From Azorinus chamasolen (taxonomy: Eukaryota; Mollusca; Bivalvia; Cardiida; Solecurtidae): DNA of 64,000 nucleotides. How positions within the stretch are numbered: position 1 is the stretch's first letter; the number at the start of each line of letters is the position of its first letter. Shown in pieces: positions 1-13,300 of the stretch. Both the position numbers and the translations under genes were made by a program. Location of the stretch: the NCBI GenBank assembly GCA_963576725.1, contig OY755243.1:79672417-79736416 (forward strand). Reading direction: 5' to 3'. The notes beneath the pieces are model-generated. The model was not told the DNA's origin, did no database searches, and was given only the letters and a program-made list of their open reading frames with translations.

Positions 1-94
1 GTTCTGTTTTACTTTCATCTTGCTTTAAGCAGCCACCTGCCCTAAACACGACTAATTAACACAATTTAGTGGCCGTTATAGAGAGGTTCTACTG
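1..94. mobile_element. MITE A, right half (cut by window edge)
   Basis: Right arm ending in gagaggttctactg, then TA. The left half lies outside the window. Confidence 0.8.
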
Positions 95-96
95 TA

Positions 97-485
97 CAAC
101 GCGAGATATGCCAGAATCCTTTGCAAACTGAATGGTCAAAGTGGAATGGTCTATAATCATTTAACCCTTTGCTCTATGAATATCCATGTAAGAAATAATG
201 GACCATGTATCCATGTAAAAAATAATGGACCATGAATATCCATGTAAGAAATAATGGACGCCATGGATATCATTTATATAATGGCATATGCATACAGGAA
301 ATGCTGGCCATGGAAAAACTATGAAGACCAAACATTGCCTGTGTCATTATAAAAAATCTTATAAATATTCATGATGTCATTATTTCTTACATGAATATTC
401 ATGGAGCAAAGGGTTAAATGATTATAGATCATTCCTCTTTAGGATATTCAGTTTGCAAAGGATTTGGGCATCTCTCGCGTTGTAA
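97..485. mobile_element. Palindromic element with D2-like MITE at its centre
   Basis: About 65-bp arms (caacgcgagatatgcc inward; gcatctctcgcgttg outward) flank a TTAA element (165-413) placed at the exact centre. Confidence 0.65.
165..413. mobile_element. MITE D2-like between TTAA sites
   Basis: TTAA at 161 and 414; ends ccctttgctctatgaatat and atattcatggagcaaaggg. The D2 hairpin core is absent and a ccatgtaagaaataatgga repeat is present instead. Confidence 0.7.
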
Positions 486-946
486 CAAGAACTGGGCCAT
501 TACTAATGACTAATATTCAATAAGAGTTCACAAAGTCCCCCCTATAACACCCCACTCACCACCGTCCCCCTTACATACCCGCCCACCTCAACCCCTTTCC
601 CAGCCCCAACCCCAACCTATGACACTCCATACTCGTCTTCTACTATTACTTGTACAGAGCTATTGACGTGACAAAATACCTCATTAGCATTACTAATTAT
701 ATAATGCGTTCACTGTAAATTATTCACCCTAGAGCTGAGTGAGTGAAGGAATCCTGTCATACGGTAAAACTATAATTAATAAGTTATACCCGTCTCTCAT
801 GCCTAGGGGAGTGTTCAAGCTTTATAAAAAACAATTCTTAAAAACAAAAGTGTACAGCATTTGATTATCGATTCATTAGTTGCAAAATTGCCTACGACTA
901 CATTTTTAAAGATCTGCAATTCCCGGTAGACTTGCTGGACAATATA

Positions 947-1269
947 CGGTTGAACTTCGATAACTCGAACTTGAAGGGACCATACAAATTAGTCCGAGAT
1001 AACAGAAGTTCGAGTCATCCGATTTCTAATCTGAACAATTTCTCAAGGCCACAGCTTAGTACAGGTCTAAAGTAATGCTGAAAGCTCCTGTACGAGCCTT
1101 CAGCATTACTTTAGACATGTATTAAGCTATATATCACACGTGTTTCCAGATATCTGTAGCGATACATTTTAGAGCAATTCTGTATTGCAAGTTTTGGAAG
1201 GATTGAACTTTCTGTTCGAGTTATCTCGAAGTTCTAGTTATCCGAGTTCGAGATATCGAAGTTCAACTG
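947..1269. mobile_element. MITE C
   Basis: 323 bp; terminal repeats ggttgaacttcgataactc and gagatatcgaagttcaac; inner hairpin agtaatgctgaaagctcctg. Confidence 0.8.
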
Positions 1270-1499
1270 TATATTTATACACTATTATGTAACCCTTTAA
1301 GAACTGGAACAAAGTTGGAAATAGTGTAGATCCATATCAATAGGCTCCCGAGGAAATCCTTTGATCAGGGTCTGCACTGTTTATCATAAAATAATCATTT
1401 TCTTCCGTGATAATTTTAATACAACGTTTCGTTTAATTAATATTCAGAAAAAGAGGAACAAGTTTATAGTACTCAGATAAGCAAAGCTACAGATAAAGG

Positions 1500-1700
1500 T
1501 GCGATCCCAAATACTAAAATCGTCATCTCTCTACCAAACCCTTTACTGTCACCACTCTTTATAATTGTCTGGAAGAGACGAAGAGGCGATTCCAAAGAGT
1601 GGTGACAGTAAAGGGTTTGGTGGAGAAATAAAGGAGATATTCTGGAAAGTGTTTAATACATTCTCTCAAAAGAACGCATTTTGGCGCCCTTGTAGAAGTC
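1500..1700. repeat. Repeat E (inverted pair)
   Basis: ccaaaccctttactgtcacc at 1537 is inverted at 1600-1622. Related copies lie at 33255-33350, 54530-54740, 57590-57745, 59590-59655, 61525-61580 and 62335-62420. Confidence 0.65.
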
Positions 1701-1765
1701 ATTTTGAAACCATTGTGAAACAAGAGGGCCAGAATGGCCCTGACATCGCTCACCAGACAATCAGG

Positions 1766-1850
1766 AAAGAAGATTTTCAAAGATTTCACTATATGTTTCT
1801 ATAGAAAACTAGCCGACCCTGGGGTGGGGCAAATTTCAATTCAGAAAGAA
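1766..1850 (+). repeat. Fragment of tandem-core element P1
   Basis: The stretch aagattttcaaagatttcac to ccctggggtggggc matches the unit of the P1 array at 2820-3458. Confidence 0.5.
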
Positions 1851-1948
1851 TAAATTAATCTATACTTATGTTCAAAATTTCAGATATTTTCATTACGTCT
1901 TCATGAGTTCATATTATTATTCATATCTTAAGATTGATGTACTTTTAA

Positions 1949-2188
1949 CCCTTCCCCTGTACTATGTTTATTCAAAATTTCAATACCTAGTGAATATTCA
2001 TGGACAAAATAGTTGTAATGAAATATGGAAAGTGGGACAGTATAGCCATTTTAGAAAGTAAAGAAACATATTTCAAATTCCATTGACAAACAGATCAGAC
2101 CCTGATCAGACAGCTGCTATAGGAGCCGTCTGATTTGGGTCTGTTCTGTTTGCAAATGCATGAAAAGTCATTTATATAAGGGAAAGGC
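1949..2188. mobile_element. MITE D2b between TTAA sites
   Basis: TTAA at 1945 and 2189; core cagaccctgatcagacagct. Same subfamily as 8279 and 48923. Confidence 0.8.
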
Positions 2189-2267
2189 TTAAGTAAACAT
2201 ATTATAAGTACATGTATATTGTACACAAAATAAAAATAATTTAATGCAATTTGCACTATATTATATC

Positions 2268-2372
2268 ATAAGCAAATACAGCAGATTGATCAGATGGCTA
2301 CTACATGAGCCATCTGATCTGGGTCTACTTTGTTTGCAAAGGTGCATAAATGCATATTTATGGAGTAAAGGG
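2268..2372. mobile_element. MITE D2, right part
   Basis: Core gatcagatggctac and right end gagtaaaggg followed by TTAA. Confidence 0.6.
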
Positions 2373-2819
2373 TTAATTGATCAATTTACAGGTCAGATCG
2401 AATTTGCAACTGCCATTATCCAGAAGGAAGGCAATCCAGTTGTAATCAAAAAGTGTGAAAGGGAAATAACCTACCTTTTATGTATGCTTAAAATAGCCAG
2501 CTAAAAATAGACACTGCTCTCCAAGATGCAATAGAACACTTGAATTTGTATTAAGCTGAACTTAGTTATAGGATCTATATTGATAGCTGGCAGCTTAATG
2601 TAGGGCATAGATATGGAAAAAAAGCTTTAAAAGCTTTCTGCATTTTGAGAATTATCCACATAGTTTTCTCAATCTAAAATGAGTGTGTGTAATTTGTCTA
2701 AACACAATTCCTACTCTACTGATCAGGCTAAGGGTGATTACCAATACATTCCCACTGACCAGCTAGTCCTATCAGAGCACTGGCTTATCTGAGGAAAACT
2801 TTAACCTGTAGAACCTTTA

Positions 2820-3458
2820 GACTGTAATTTCTGATGTGAAAATATATATACACAGGGCAGGGCCAATTTTAACCTCAGAACTATGATATTAACAAAACTC
2901 ATAAAGGTATGCTAAGTTAATCTATACAACAAATATCTAAGCTCTGGGACATGTAGTTTTGACTAGAAGAGTTTCAAAGTTTTTCCTATGCATATATAGT
3001 GATCCCATGGTCTGTTTATGCAGTCAGCTAGAAAAAAAACTGTCAATCCCTGGGGTGGGGCCAATTTTGACCCTAGGGGTATAATTTATATAACTTTTGT
3101 AGAAGACCTGAAGTTGAAGCTATGTGACAAATATGAAAGCTGAGAACCTTCTAGTTTGAGAGGAGAAGAATTTCAAAGTTTTCACTATATGTTTCTATTG
3201 AAAACTGAAAACCCCTGGGGCAGGGCCAATTTTGACCCCAGGGGCATAATTTATATAACTTTTGTAGAGGACCTACAGATGATGCTATGTACCAAAGATG
3301 AAAGCTGAGAACCCTGTATATTCAGAGGAGAAGATTTTTAAAGGTTGAAATTGTTGACGCCCGACGACGGACGACGCACGACGCACGCCGACGGACGACG
3401 GACATCAGGCGATCACAAAAGCTCACCCTGAGCACAAAGGTGCTCTGGTGAGCTAAAA
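2820..3458 (+). mobile_element. Tandem-core element P1 (about three units, hairpin tail)
   Basis: Three diverged units of about 165-190 bp share ggggccaattttgacccc and tttcactatatgtttcta. A GACGG/GACGC-rich microsatellite (about 3355-3405) and a terminal hairpin (agctcaccctgagc with ggtgctctggtgagct) follow. The layout of tandem core, microsatellite and 3' hairpin fits bivalve pearl-like, Helitron-type non-autonomous elements. Confidence 0.6.
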
Positions 3459-3460
3459 AT

Positions 3461-3622
3461 AGAATAGAGCATTTGCTCCATAGGAGCAAATGCTCTATTT
3501 ATCACAATGGTTTCAAAACTACCCAATTCTAAAAGTTTCTTTTCTTTTTCTCTAGTAAATGCTCCTTTTGGGTAGATCTATTCAAACAAGTTGGGTCTAA
3601 ATATAGTCTAGGAGGGAATGAG
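3461..3622. mobile_element. MITE D1, left end cut at element P1
   Basis: Core gagcatttgctccatagg; right end ggagggaatgag followed by TTAA at 3623. Confidence 0.75.
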
Positions 3623-4057
3623 TTAAATTTACGCATCTTAACTGAACCTCTGATTAAGGGTTACAAATTTTAGCCATTTTTACAACAAAGTGCAAGCGTA
3701 TTGCATTATTTCAAATATGTTCGTTCGATCTTTATAACAACATCAAATAGAAAGAAAATGTGTTCATTTGAGTTCCAGTCGTCTCGAGGGGGATGGTTCT
3801 GATTAGAAGTCTCCTACCGGCAACGCCGTATAGAATTTGCACTCCCCCACCCCTTTCGTCCGTTCGTTACATTTCAGTGTTCCGCGCATTTTTCTGAATC
3901 CCTGCATATGCTGAAGTGATAGTTTGTATGTAACTTTATTAATATTATGAGTTACAGATCAAGTTTTAATTTTGTTACGCTACATTGAGTTTTGATTACA
4001 GAAAATTCTTGTTCAGTGAGAACAGAATTTCCTGGCACTTTGGACTATATTGTATAA

Positions 4058-4236
4058 CCCTTTACTCAATGAATATTCATGCAATAAATAATGACGTCAC
4101 GAATATTAATTAGATAATTTTGTTGTAATTGCACATGGATACAGGAAGTTTTGGCCATGGCAGAAACTGTAGAATCATATCTTATATGGTATATTATAGT
4201 ATAAGCAAACAGAACAGACCCTGATCAGACGGCTCC
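4058..4236. mobile_element. MITE D2, right end lost
   Basis: Left end accctttactcaatgaatat; truncated in the core at ggctcctatgag. Confidence 0.65.
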
Positions 4237-4740
4237 TATGAGCATTGTGACAGGAAGTACACGGAAGTCTGCTACATTTATCGTTTAGTTAGTTACATGT
4301 ATCTCGCATTTCCTTTCAAAATCAGTACGACAGTTTTGAAAACAGTATCACAATAATACTTTGGATCCCGGTGTATGGCGTGTGGAGTGTTGCAATATTG
4401 TATAAAGAAATATATTTTTCAATAAAAAAAAAATCATTCAATAATTTTAAATATTTCTTCAATATTTTTTTTTTTTATTCAATCTCAGAAAAAAATATTT
4501 GTTCCAAAAACATAATTTTACCGTTGAGCCGCCTCTTGACTAAAATAAATACGACGCTTTGCAACTTCGTGTCATATTATTCAATAGAAAATAACCATTG
4601 ATGCACTATCCTCTTTTCACTATTAACTGCGTTCTTAAAAAAGTAAACATTTTTATTCCACTTTAACTATAGCAAATTAACCCATTACATAATTTTTTAC
4701 TCAACCTCTTTGAATAAATCTACCGATAGGCGCATTTACT

Positions 4741-5860
4741 AGAAACAAGAGATGTTTGTAAAACATGTATACCCCGACCCCATAACCTTTGATCTAGTGA
4801 CCTCAACTATAGAGGTCATCTAGTGGTTATGACTAATCACCACAGCAACTTTGAAGATCCTAAGCCAAACCACTGATCATTTATTGATCTGAAAACATTT
4901 CACAAGTTCACAAGGTCATGGTGACCTTGACCTTTGACCTAATGACCTCAACAACTATAGGGGTCATCTAGTTGTCACGACCAACTACCACAGCAAGTTT
5001 GAAGATCCCGAACCAAACCATTGAGCAGTTATTAATCGAAAACCATTTCATCGGTTAAGCTCATGATGACCTTGATCTTTGACCTAGTGACATCAAAAAC
5101 AACAGGGCTCATCTAGTGGTCATGACCAACCACCACAGCAAGTTTGAAGATCCTAAGCCAAACCCTTGAGCAGTTATTGATCGTTAACCATTTCACAAGT
5201 TAAGGTCATGGTGACCTTGACCTTTGACCTAGTGACGTCAAAACAACAGGGCTAATTTAGTTGTCATGACCAACCACCTAAGCAAATTTGAAGATCCTAA
5301 GCCAAACCCTTGAGCAGTTATTGATCAGAAACCATTTTACCAGTTAAGGTCATGGTGACCTTGACATTTGACCTAGTGACCTTACAAACAATAGGGGTCA
5401 TCCAGTAGTCATGGCCAACTACTGGAGCAAGTTTGAAGATTCTAAGCCAAACCCTTGGGCAGTTATTAATTGGAAACCGTTTAACCAGTTAAGGTCATGG
5501 TGACCTTGGCCTTTGACCTAGTGACCTCAAAAACAATAGCGGTTATCTAGTGATCATGATCAACTACCACAGCAAGTTTGAAGATCCTAAGCCAAACCCT
5601 TGAGCAGTTATTGGTCGGAAACTATTTCACCAGTTAAGGTCATTGTGACCTTGACATTTGACCTCAAAAACAAAAGGGGTCATCTAATTGTCATGACCAA
5701 CCACCATAGCAAGTTTGAAGATTCTATGCCAAGTCGTTTATTAGTTAACGTTCGGAAACCATCGATCTACCGACCGACCGACCGACAGACCGACCGACCG
5801 ACATGTGCAAAGCAATATACCCCCATTTTTTTTTCAAAAAAAAGGGGGGGGTTATAAAAA
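4741..5860 (+). mobile_element. Tandem-core element P2, plus orientation (145-bp units)
   Basis: About seven units repeat every 144-145 bp (ERE starts at 4913, 5203, 5347, 5492, 5637). The head is acaagagatgtttgtaaaac. The tail is a GACC/GACA microsatellite, then an inverted C-run/G-run pair (about 5820-5855). It fits BIV160/pearl-like bivalve elements. Confidence 0.7.
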
Positions 5861-5902
5861 AGGGGAAATTTAATAAATGTGTACTTTAGAAACAATTTTA
5901 TA

Positions 5903-6003
5903 GATAGAGCGTTTGCTCCAATGGAGCAAATGCTCTATTTATCACAATGGTTTCAAAACGGGACTTTTATAGAAGCGTCAAAAACGTCATTATGAGGGAA
6001 TGG
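5903..6003. mobile_element. MITE D1 fragment
   Basis: Core gagcgtttgctccaatgg and right end gagggaatgg followed by TTAA at 6004. Confidence 0.65.
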
Positions 6004-6122
6004 TTAAATATTTCGCCCGCATATAAGTCTTTTAACGCCTTTGAAAACAGATTGGATCCAGATTAGAGACGACTGATAGTAGTCGTCTGATCAGTGACTT
6101 CTTGTTTACTTATTACATAATA

Positions 6123-6487
6123 CAGTAAAACCTCGATGATTCGAACACTAAAATACATATTATTATCGATCTTTAAGACAGGTGGCAGCTTAATGCATGG
6201 TGAAAGTCATGCAGAAAGCTCCTCTAGGAGCTTTCTGCATGACATTCACCATGCATTAAGCAGCCACCTGCCTAAAATTATCTAAATTCTTTTATACAGA
6301 AAATTCGAATAACCGAGGTTTTACTGTATAGATCTGACTTCACAGTTTCTGCTATTGAGTAGTGATATATTTCAGAGCAATCCTGTATTGTTAATTTTAG
6401 AAGGACCAAACTTTTAGTTCGAGTTATCCGGAGTTCGAGTTACCTGGAGGTCGAGTTATACGAGTTCGATATATCAATGTTTCACTG
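6123..6487. mobile_element. MITE C variant with B-like core
   Basis: C-type outer parts (cctcgatgattcgaac, gttcgagttatccggag) enclose a core of B type with CAGGTGGC arms (6180-6285). This is a hybrid of two families. Confidence 0.7.
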
Positions 6488-7014
6488 TATTGCGAAATTA
6501 TTTAATTTTGGTTTGTACGCCATGCTCCTGTGGAGTCTGACATAATTTCAATAACAGACAACTTAATGTGGTCCCTTGTGGCCTTGGGATATTTAGTTTG
6601 ACATAAGTGCTGCCTCAGACCACCAGTTAGTACTTTGTCGTCTACCACATTAACTGTAGGAATGATTCCAGGATATCAATGATTTAAGAATATTTGATAA
6701 TAGCCTTACTAAGATAAAACATTTGACATATTTTCTTGATTCAGACCAGATGCTGCTGAAATTGTATATTTGTAGCGAAGAGACTATAGCTTGAGTTTTA
6801 ACTTTTATCTCGTGCCTAGTGCGTCTTTGACGAACTATTGATGAGAGGACAATTTTTCAGCAATCTGAAACAACATCCTATTCATTTTTGTCTTACTGCT
6901 TAAGTACTTAATATTTCTAGCGCTTGAGGAGTATTTACAGCAATGACTCGTGTCGTTTGTAATCAATTTGTGATGGTTTATTATACGTAAAACTCTTGAA
7001 AAACATTATTAGTC
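6488..7014 (+). other. Upstream region of the mosaic gene
   Basis: Non-repetitive compared with its surroundings; no TATA box or other clear promoter element is seen. Presumed 5' UTR and promoter by position only. Confidence 0.3.
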
Positions 7015-7329
7015 ATGCATCTTGGAATACATTTTGTGATTGTTGCCTTCAGGCTTATTAACAATATTGAACCTGTTCTGGCAAGTACCGCGTTGCGTAT
7101 TTCAGACTTTAAAGGATGCTCATCCACAGAGTTCAGGTTGCAAACCTTTTTCGGAATATCTATCAAACGCTGTGCGGAGAAATGCAAATCAAGACCAGAC
7201 TGCTCTTTGCTCAACTACCACACCAGCAGAAAAATGTGTGAACTGCTACAGCGTGTTGGTGACAAGACGATCATAACACAGAGCCGACCCTGTGTGAAGG
7301 TGCTACGCTCTGATATTGACAAATCCCTG
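7015..7329 (+). CDS. Exon 1: signal peptide and PAN/apple domain
   Basis: The ATG at 7015 opens a hydrophobic leader (about residues 1-23, ending VLA before STAL). A six-cysteine PAN/apple pattern follows, with Cys at 35, 53, 57, 63, 75 and 93. The exon ends in phase 0 at a strong donor (CTG then gtaagt at 7330). PAN domains bind protein or carbohydrate. The frame stays open past the donor to 7503, but that extension is unlike any domain and the donor is canonical. No clear TATA box or 5' UTR intron is visible upstream. Confidence 0.75.
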
Positions 7330-10300
7330 GTAAGTGTATACTCTATTTATTATTCATTAAATTCGATCACATTTTTTAGAAAATACATGACACAAGTTGT
7401 TGAGAAACAACTGACCAAGTGTCGAACAGTGATTAGAAATGCAAACTACGCCGCGAATAGCGGAAAGAGGGCTAATGCAGATCGAAACAAGGTGTGTTTG
7501 TAAAAAAAACTATGTCCTCGATGTGACCTTTGGTCTTGATGAATGACCTTGGCCTTAATAAGTCACCTCCATAAGTTGCATATGCATTCCAAGTTTTAAG
7601 TATGTATATGCAATGGCGAAAAATTATCACCAAATTTAAAATTCTAAAATTTCTTCTACCAAATCCTACATTAAACACATTAATAATTTGTTTTGGAAAT
7701 AAGGGAGCTATTTTTAATAGCTGTTTAATTTTCTTGTCTTATCTATTCCTCTGATTGTTGCATTTCTATTGTGTATAAGTACATGTATGAGCCATGCATA
7801 AAACAACACATACAAGTTATGAGTCATACAGGAAACACCGCATACAAAACACACAAACGCCCGAACAGCACCACGACGAAAAACAGTAAAAGTACATGTA
7901 TATAAAAGACACAAAGAGACGCACAAAGACATAACAAGCAAGAAATATGGGGAAGATGGAAGTACCGCCTTGGAACGGTCAGTGGCAATTGTCACTATGG
8001 GGTTTAAACCGGTTTAGGGACGCCCAACCTCATATTTAAATGAAACTGGTCCCACTTTTCTTTAGTGTACTCTGTGATTCAGCTGCAAACAATTACTGTA
8101 GAGAAGTAATACAGGGTTTTAGAAGGCGTCTTCATAGAGTACTGAGCATTTCCTGTTGGCGTGTCGAATGACTAACATTTATTTTTTGTATTGTCATTAC
8201 CTAGACGTGTGATGCTGCAGATGTGGACTGCACAGACGTCGGTAAGTAAAATTATTGTCATTTACCAGTCGACCATCAACCCTTTCATTGTTCTATATTT
8301 AATCCAAATTTCAAAACCTACTGAATATTCATGGGCAAACTAGTTATAATGAAATAGTGAAGGTGTAACATTGTAGCCGTTTAAGAAACTAAAGAAACAG
8401 ATCTATCAAATTCCATTAGCAAATAGAACAGACCCTGATCAGACGGCTCCAAAGGAGCCGTCTGATCTGGGTCCCTTCTGTTTGCAAATGCGTGAAAAGG
8501 TGTTTATATAAGGGAAAGTGTTAATACATTCCATTGAATGTGATTACCATTTCTGCGGAGCACTATGACGATGGTGTAAGACATAATTGATCACATATAA
8601 CACAGCAATTTAATCTATGGATTGAATTGATGACATCATAATTATAATATCGGTAATCGTCACGATTGTAAACCATATCCCTGACGTGACAGAATAAAAC
8701 AATCTGCAAAGTGATACGATGTAATGAACAATTGATCACATTAATCAGCATTTTAATCTATGCATTGATTTGATAATACATTGTGTAATAATCGGTGATG
8801 ATTGACGTGACTGAATCAAAAATCGTTACAAATATCAGTTAAAATCAGGAAAAAAAACCAGAAGGAAAATAATTACCAGCTTGGTAATGTCGCTAAAACT
8901 ATTGCCTTTACTCCAAATTATTGTACCACAAAACCCTTTTATAAGCTAGGTATTTGTTTCGTGTTTATACAGAACGACTTTCGCAGTCCAATCTTTAATG
9001 GAAATTCAAAATGACCATGATTAAATGCGAGACTACACTCCAGATTTACACTCCAGAAAAATGCAGCTGCAATATTTTTCACTGTGCCCACTTAGCCTTA
9101 CTAATGCCCAAGAACTCTTTGATGTTTGATGTGTTGTTAATATTATGCAGGTTATTTGCTGGTCATTTGCTGTCCAGCATAATGTACTTCAAATACCTTC
9201 TGCACTCTGAGCAATTAATGTCTGCAAATATTGTCTTCTGCTGCAAAACAATTCTTCCACATCTTTTAAAACAAAAAACGGGGGAGGGATTGAAATGACA
9301 GCCTGGAGTGAAACCCGTTTACAGATATGCATATCGTCACATCTGCGGAAGGTGGGGTTATAACTATTAATTTTCACTGTATACACTATGGGTTTTTTTT
9401 CAAATTTTCAAATTTTCATCTTACTTTGCTCTGAATATTTAGTGACATACAGTTTGAACCAATTTCTAATCTGTACAATTGGCAGCTCATCCGATTTGTA
9501 AGCTGTACAATTTTCTCTACTTCACAGCTTAATGTAGTCTAAAGTAATGCTGAACGTTCCTACAGAAACCAATGTGACAGCTTAATGCAGGTCTAAAGTA
9601 ATGCTAAAAGCTCATGTACGTGCGTTCAGCGTAAGTTTCGATCTGCATTAAGCTGTCACGATTGTTTCTAGATATGTGTAGTGATATATTTTAGAACAAC
9701 CTTGTATTCTTTATATAATTATGTAAAATTTGGAAGGACTGAACCTTTAGTTCCAGTTATCCCGATGTTCGAGTTATCCAATGAGGATGAGGAGGAGAAA
9801 ATGATGATCATGAATATGGTGGTGGTGGTGCTGATGATGAGGGTCGTTAAGATATTGTCGATGGTTTCGATGATGATGATTAAGATGATGATATGCTGTT
9901 AGTGGTAATGATGATGAGGAGGAGGAGGGGAGAGAAGGAGAAGAAGAATGTGAAACAGGAGATAGAGGATATGAACGACGTTGATCGGCCTCACACATAT
10001 GAATATGTGATCACCAGTTTCTTAGACCTGAGAATAATTTGATTCTCATGTCTTACTCCATTTCGGCTGAACACAAATGGCCAAGAGACAACTTGGGAAG
10101 AATATGATGACAATTGTCCTAAATCTGAGAACAACATGATAGCGCCTTAGTATATACACGAATCGTGTGATACCTGTTTATCATCCATTAGTCTGCATTC
10201 GCTCAGAATAGCACATTCGTACATATACAAAAAATGTGATATTTGTTGGCCATCATTCAGCATGTATTCGCACAGAAGAGAGTCTTAGTACATATACAAA

Positions 10301-13300
10301 AAGTGTGATAGCTGTTGGCCATCAATCGGCCTCTTTTCGCCCAGAAGAGTGCCTTAGTACATATACAAAACGTGTGAAAGCTGTTGGCCACCAATCAGCC
10401 GGTATTCGCCCAGAAGAGCGCCTTAGTACATATGCAAATAGTGTGATAGTTGTTGGCCATCAATCAGCCTGTATTCGCCCAGAAGAGCGCCTTAGTACAT
10501 ATACAAAAAGTGTGACAGCTGTTGGCCATCCACCAGCTTGTATTCGCCCAGAAGAGCGCCTTAGTATATATACAAATAGTGTGATAGTTGTTGGCCATCC
10601 ATCAGTCTGTATTCGCTCAGAAGAGTGTCTTAGAACTTATATGAATAGTGCGATAGCTATTGGTCATCCATCAGCCTGTATTTGCCCAGAAGAGTGTCTT
10701 AGTACTAATATGAATAGTGCGATAGCTGTTGGTCATACATCAGCTAGAAGAGCGCCATTAATGTAACCCTTTTGTTTTAGATATGGTCATTTGCGATCAA
10801 TATACATGTAAAACTTTTAGTAGTCTTGTGGAATTATTGTAGCAACTCTTAAACATTTCATTAAAACTCAACTGATGTTATCGTTAATAATATTAAGGCG
10901 AATGGATCTATAAGCTATATAATTTTATTTAAATAAGTAGTATCACTGCAATTGGAAACCTTCTAACGTATGCTTACTTTATCCCAATAATTGAAAAGGA
11001 CACATAAACGCGTCTCCAAACAGATCAGACAGCACCTGGATGAAACCTGATTCTACAACTTCTATCATGATTAAATTTGTTTTTGCCATTATAAAAAAAC
11101 CAGCTAAACAATATTGACAACAATGTAATTATTATTTATTAAGTTAATGGCCAAAGTGCATCGTTATACGAAAGTTACGAAAAACTTCGGCAGCTTTGAC
11201 AGCGAGCAATATCAGAAATCTGTATTCCAGCACTCTGCAAGTTACACTTGCCTATAGGTAATGTGTTTGAAGCCTTATCTTCAGATTATCATAGAACACC
11301 TACTTAACATTTAACCTTCTGTAGAAATGTCTACCCAACCATTTCCATCATATAAACGCTTGTTCACGCCTTTGCAAACAGAGTAGACCAGTCTGCCCTC
11401 GGGCCAAGCCGCCAAAGTGTCTTATTTCTCAACAGCGAGAGGGTTCAATTCCAATCTTTTATAAATTTTACTTTTTCGACTCTTAAAAGGTCTTAAAAAC
11501 CTATTGCCCTAGCGCCAAACAGCTTAGATTCTGATGAGACGCATTCGTACATACATGTATACAAAAGTGTGATAGTTGTTGGCCATCAATCAGCCTGTAT
11601 TCGCCTAGAAGAGCGCCTTAGTACATACACAATAAGTATGATAGCTGTTGGCCATATTACTTTTGTCCTGCATTAAGCAACCACCTGCTATTAAAGAGAC
11701 CCATGTTTATTCATGAATTGGTCGCATTAGAGGGGTTTTACTGTATATGTCAACTTTTAGCACCTTTCTGGCGAATATGTGATAACCTTTGTAAACAGTA
11801 TGGATCTAGATGGGATACCGAGTAACTCGGCATCTCACCAGGACTGGAACTCTTTGACACCATGGCTTTACTGAATAGAAATGGAAGAAAAATATACATT
11901 TTGAACCGAAGCAGACGGCACTATTTTCAGAGCGCAGCAGGATAACCCTTTCGGCGCCAAATCTCTAATTGTTGGCTGCTATCCAATTTTGTTAAATAAG
12001 GAAAAGATCAACAAGGAAAAGATCAACTAATGCAAATTTCAAAGAAACAAAGTATAGATATAGAAATAGAGCTAGAGACAAAAAGTGAAGTCCCTCATCA
12101 AAGCGGCGTCCGATCTGGGACTGCACTATTTGTCGTGGTGCATTTTTGTGACATTGGCGGCGATATGGTTAATAAATAGAATCTACTCCTTTGCATGCGG
12201 AACTGTCACGGAACTGTCACGTCTAATGCGTACCAACATTCGTTCTTGCATAAACGTACTATTTTATTTATAGTTCGAATTAACTGTTGACAAACTAAGC
12301 GATTCTCGAGCACACTCGCTGGTGTTGTCTTGTTGGCTGAATGAACCCTTGACCTCATAAATATTTATGGAAAATATTGGCATCACGCGTATTAGCACAT
12401 TCTCTCCTACTGACGCCTTTTTGCGCCTCTGTAAAACGCATTTATTGTCTATTTATCACAATGGTTTCAAAACTACACAGTTCTAAATTTCTCCTTTTCT
12501 ATAGTAAATGCACCTTTTCGGTATATTAATTCAAGGAGGTTGGATTTAAAAATAGTCTAGGAGGGAATGCGTAAAGAAAAGAACAGCACTTTACTACATC
12601 TCTGAAGACACCTGAGTGCAATAAGAGGAAATACATCACATTCTAGAGCCGAACGCTTTCATTTTAACCATTTCCTTCATATAAACAGGTGCGGATCCAG
12701 GATTTCAGATTAGGGGTGGGGGGCGTAGAAATATTTTTGGAGGGGGCGTAGATTTTTGTTTGATGACATAAATAAATAGTGTGTTTGTAATACATGTTGA
12801 AAAAGAGCTTAATTGGGTGAGGGAAATAAAACACTCCTACTGAATCATTGTTTTATTGATTTTAGTAGATACAGTAAAAGTCTCTCTATAACGACCACTA
12901 AATTACATCAATTAGTTTGTGTTAAAGGCAGGTGACTGCTTAAAGCAAGGTGAAAATAAAACAGAACGCTCCTATTGGAGCTTTCTGTTTTACTTTCACC
13001 TTGCTTTAAGCAGCCATCTGCTCTAAATACCAACTAATTAGCATAATTTAGTGGTCATTATAGAGAGGTTTTACAGTATATAGATCTCAAATTAATTTGG
13101 CAATTTTAGGGGGGGGGGGCGTACACCGGCTCCGCCCCTTTAAATCCGCGCCTGATAAACGTCTTTTCGCGCATTTGCAAACAGAGTAGACCCAAACCAG
13201 ACTGCTCCTATAGGAGCCGCCTGAAAAGAGTCTGCTCAATTTGCTTTTGACATGATATAGATATCAAGTTTTTGTCAAAGCAAAAAGTCCTCATAAAGTT

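Noticed and set aside
7714..7995. 93-codon minus-strand ORF with a hydrophobic stretch
   Set aside because: Lies in repeat L, whose other copy (23880-24135) does not preserve the frame.
9774..9998. His/Ser-rich ORF
   Set aside because: Composition effect of the GAT/GAG tract.
10200..10760. CRISPR-like array
   Set aside because: Units are contiguous 69-bp repeats with no spacers, in eukaryotic intron sequence.
10236..10766. 176-codon ORF as a repeat protein gene
   Set aside because: It is a direct read of a 69-bp minisatellite; no splice or start context supports it.
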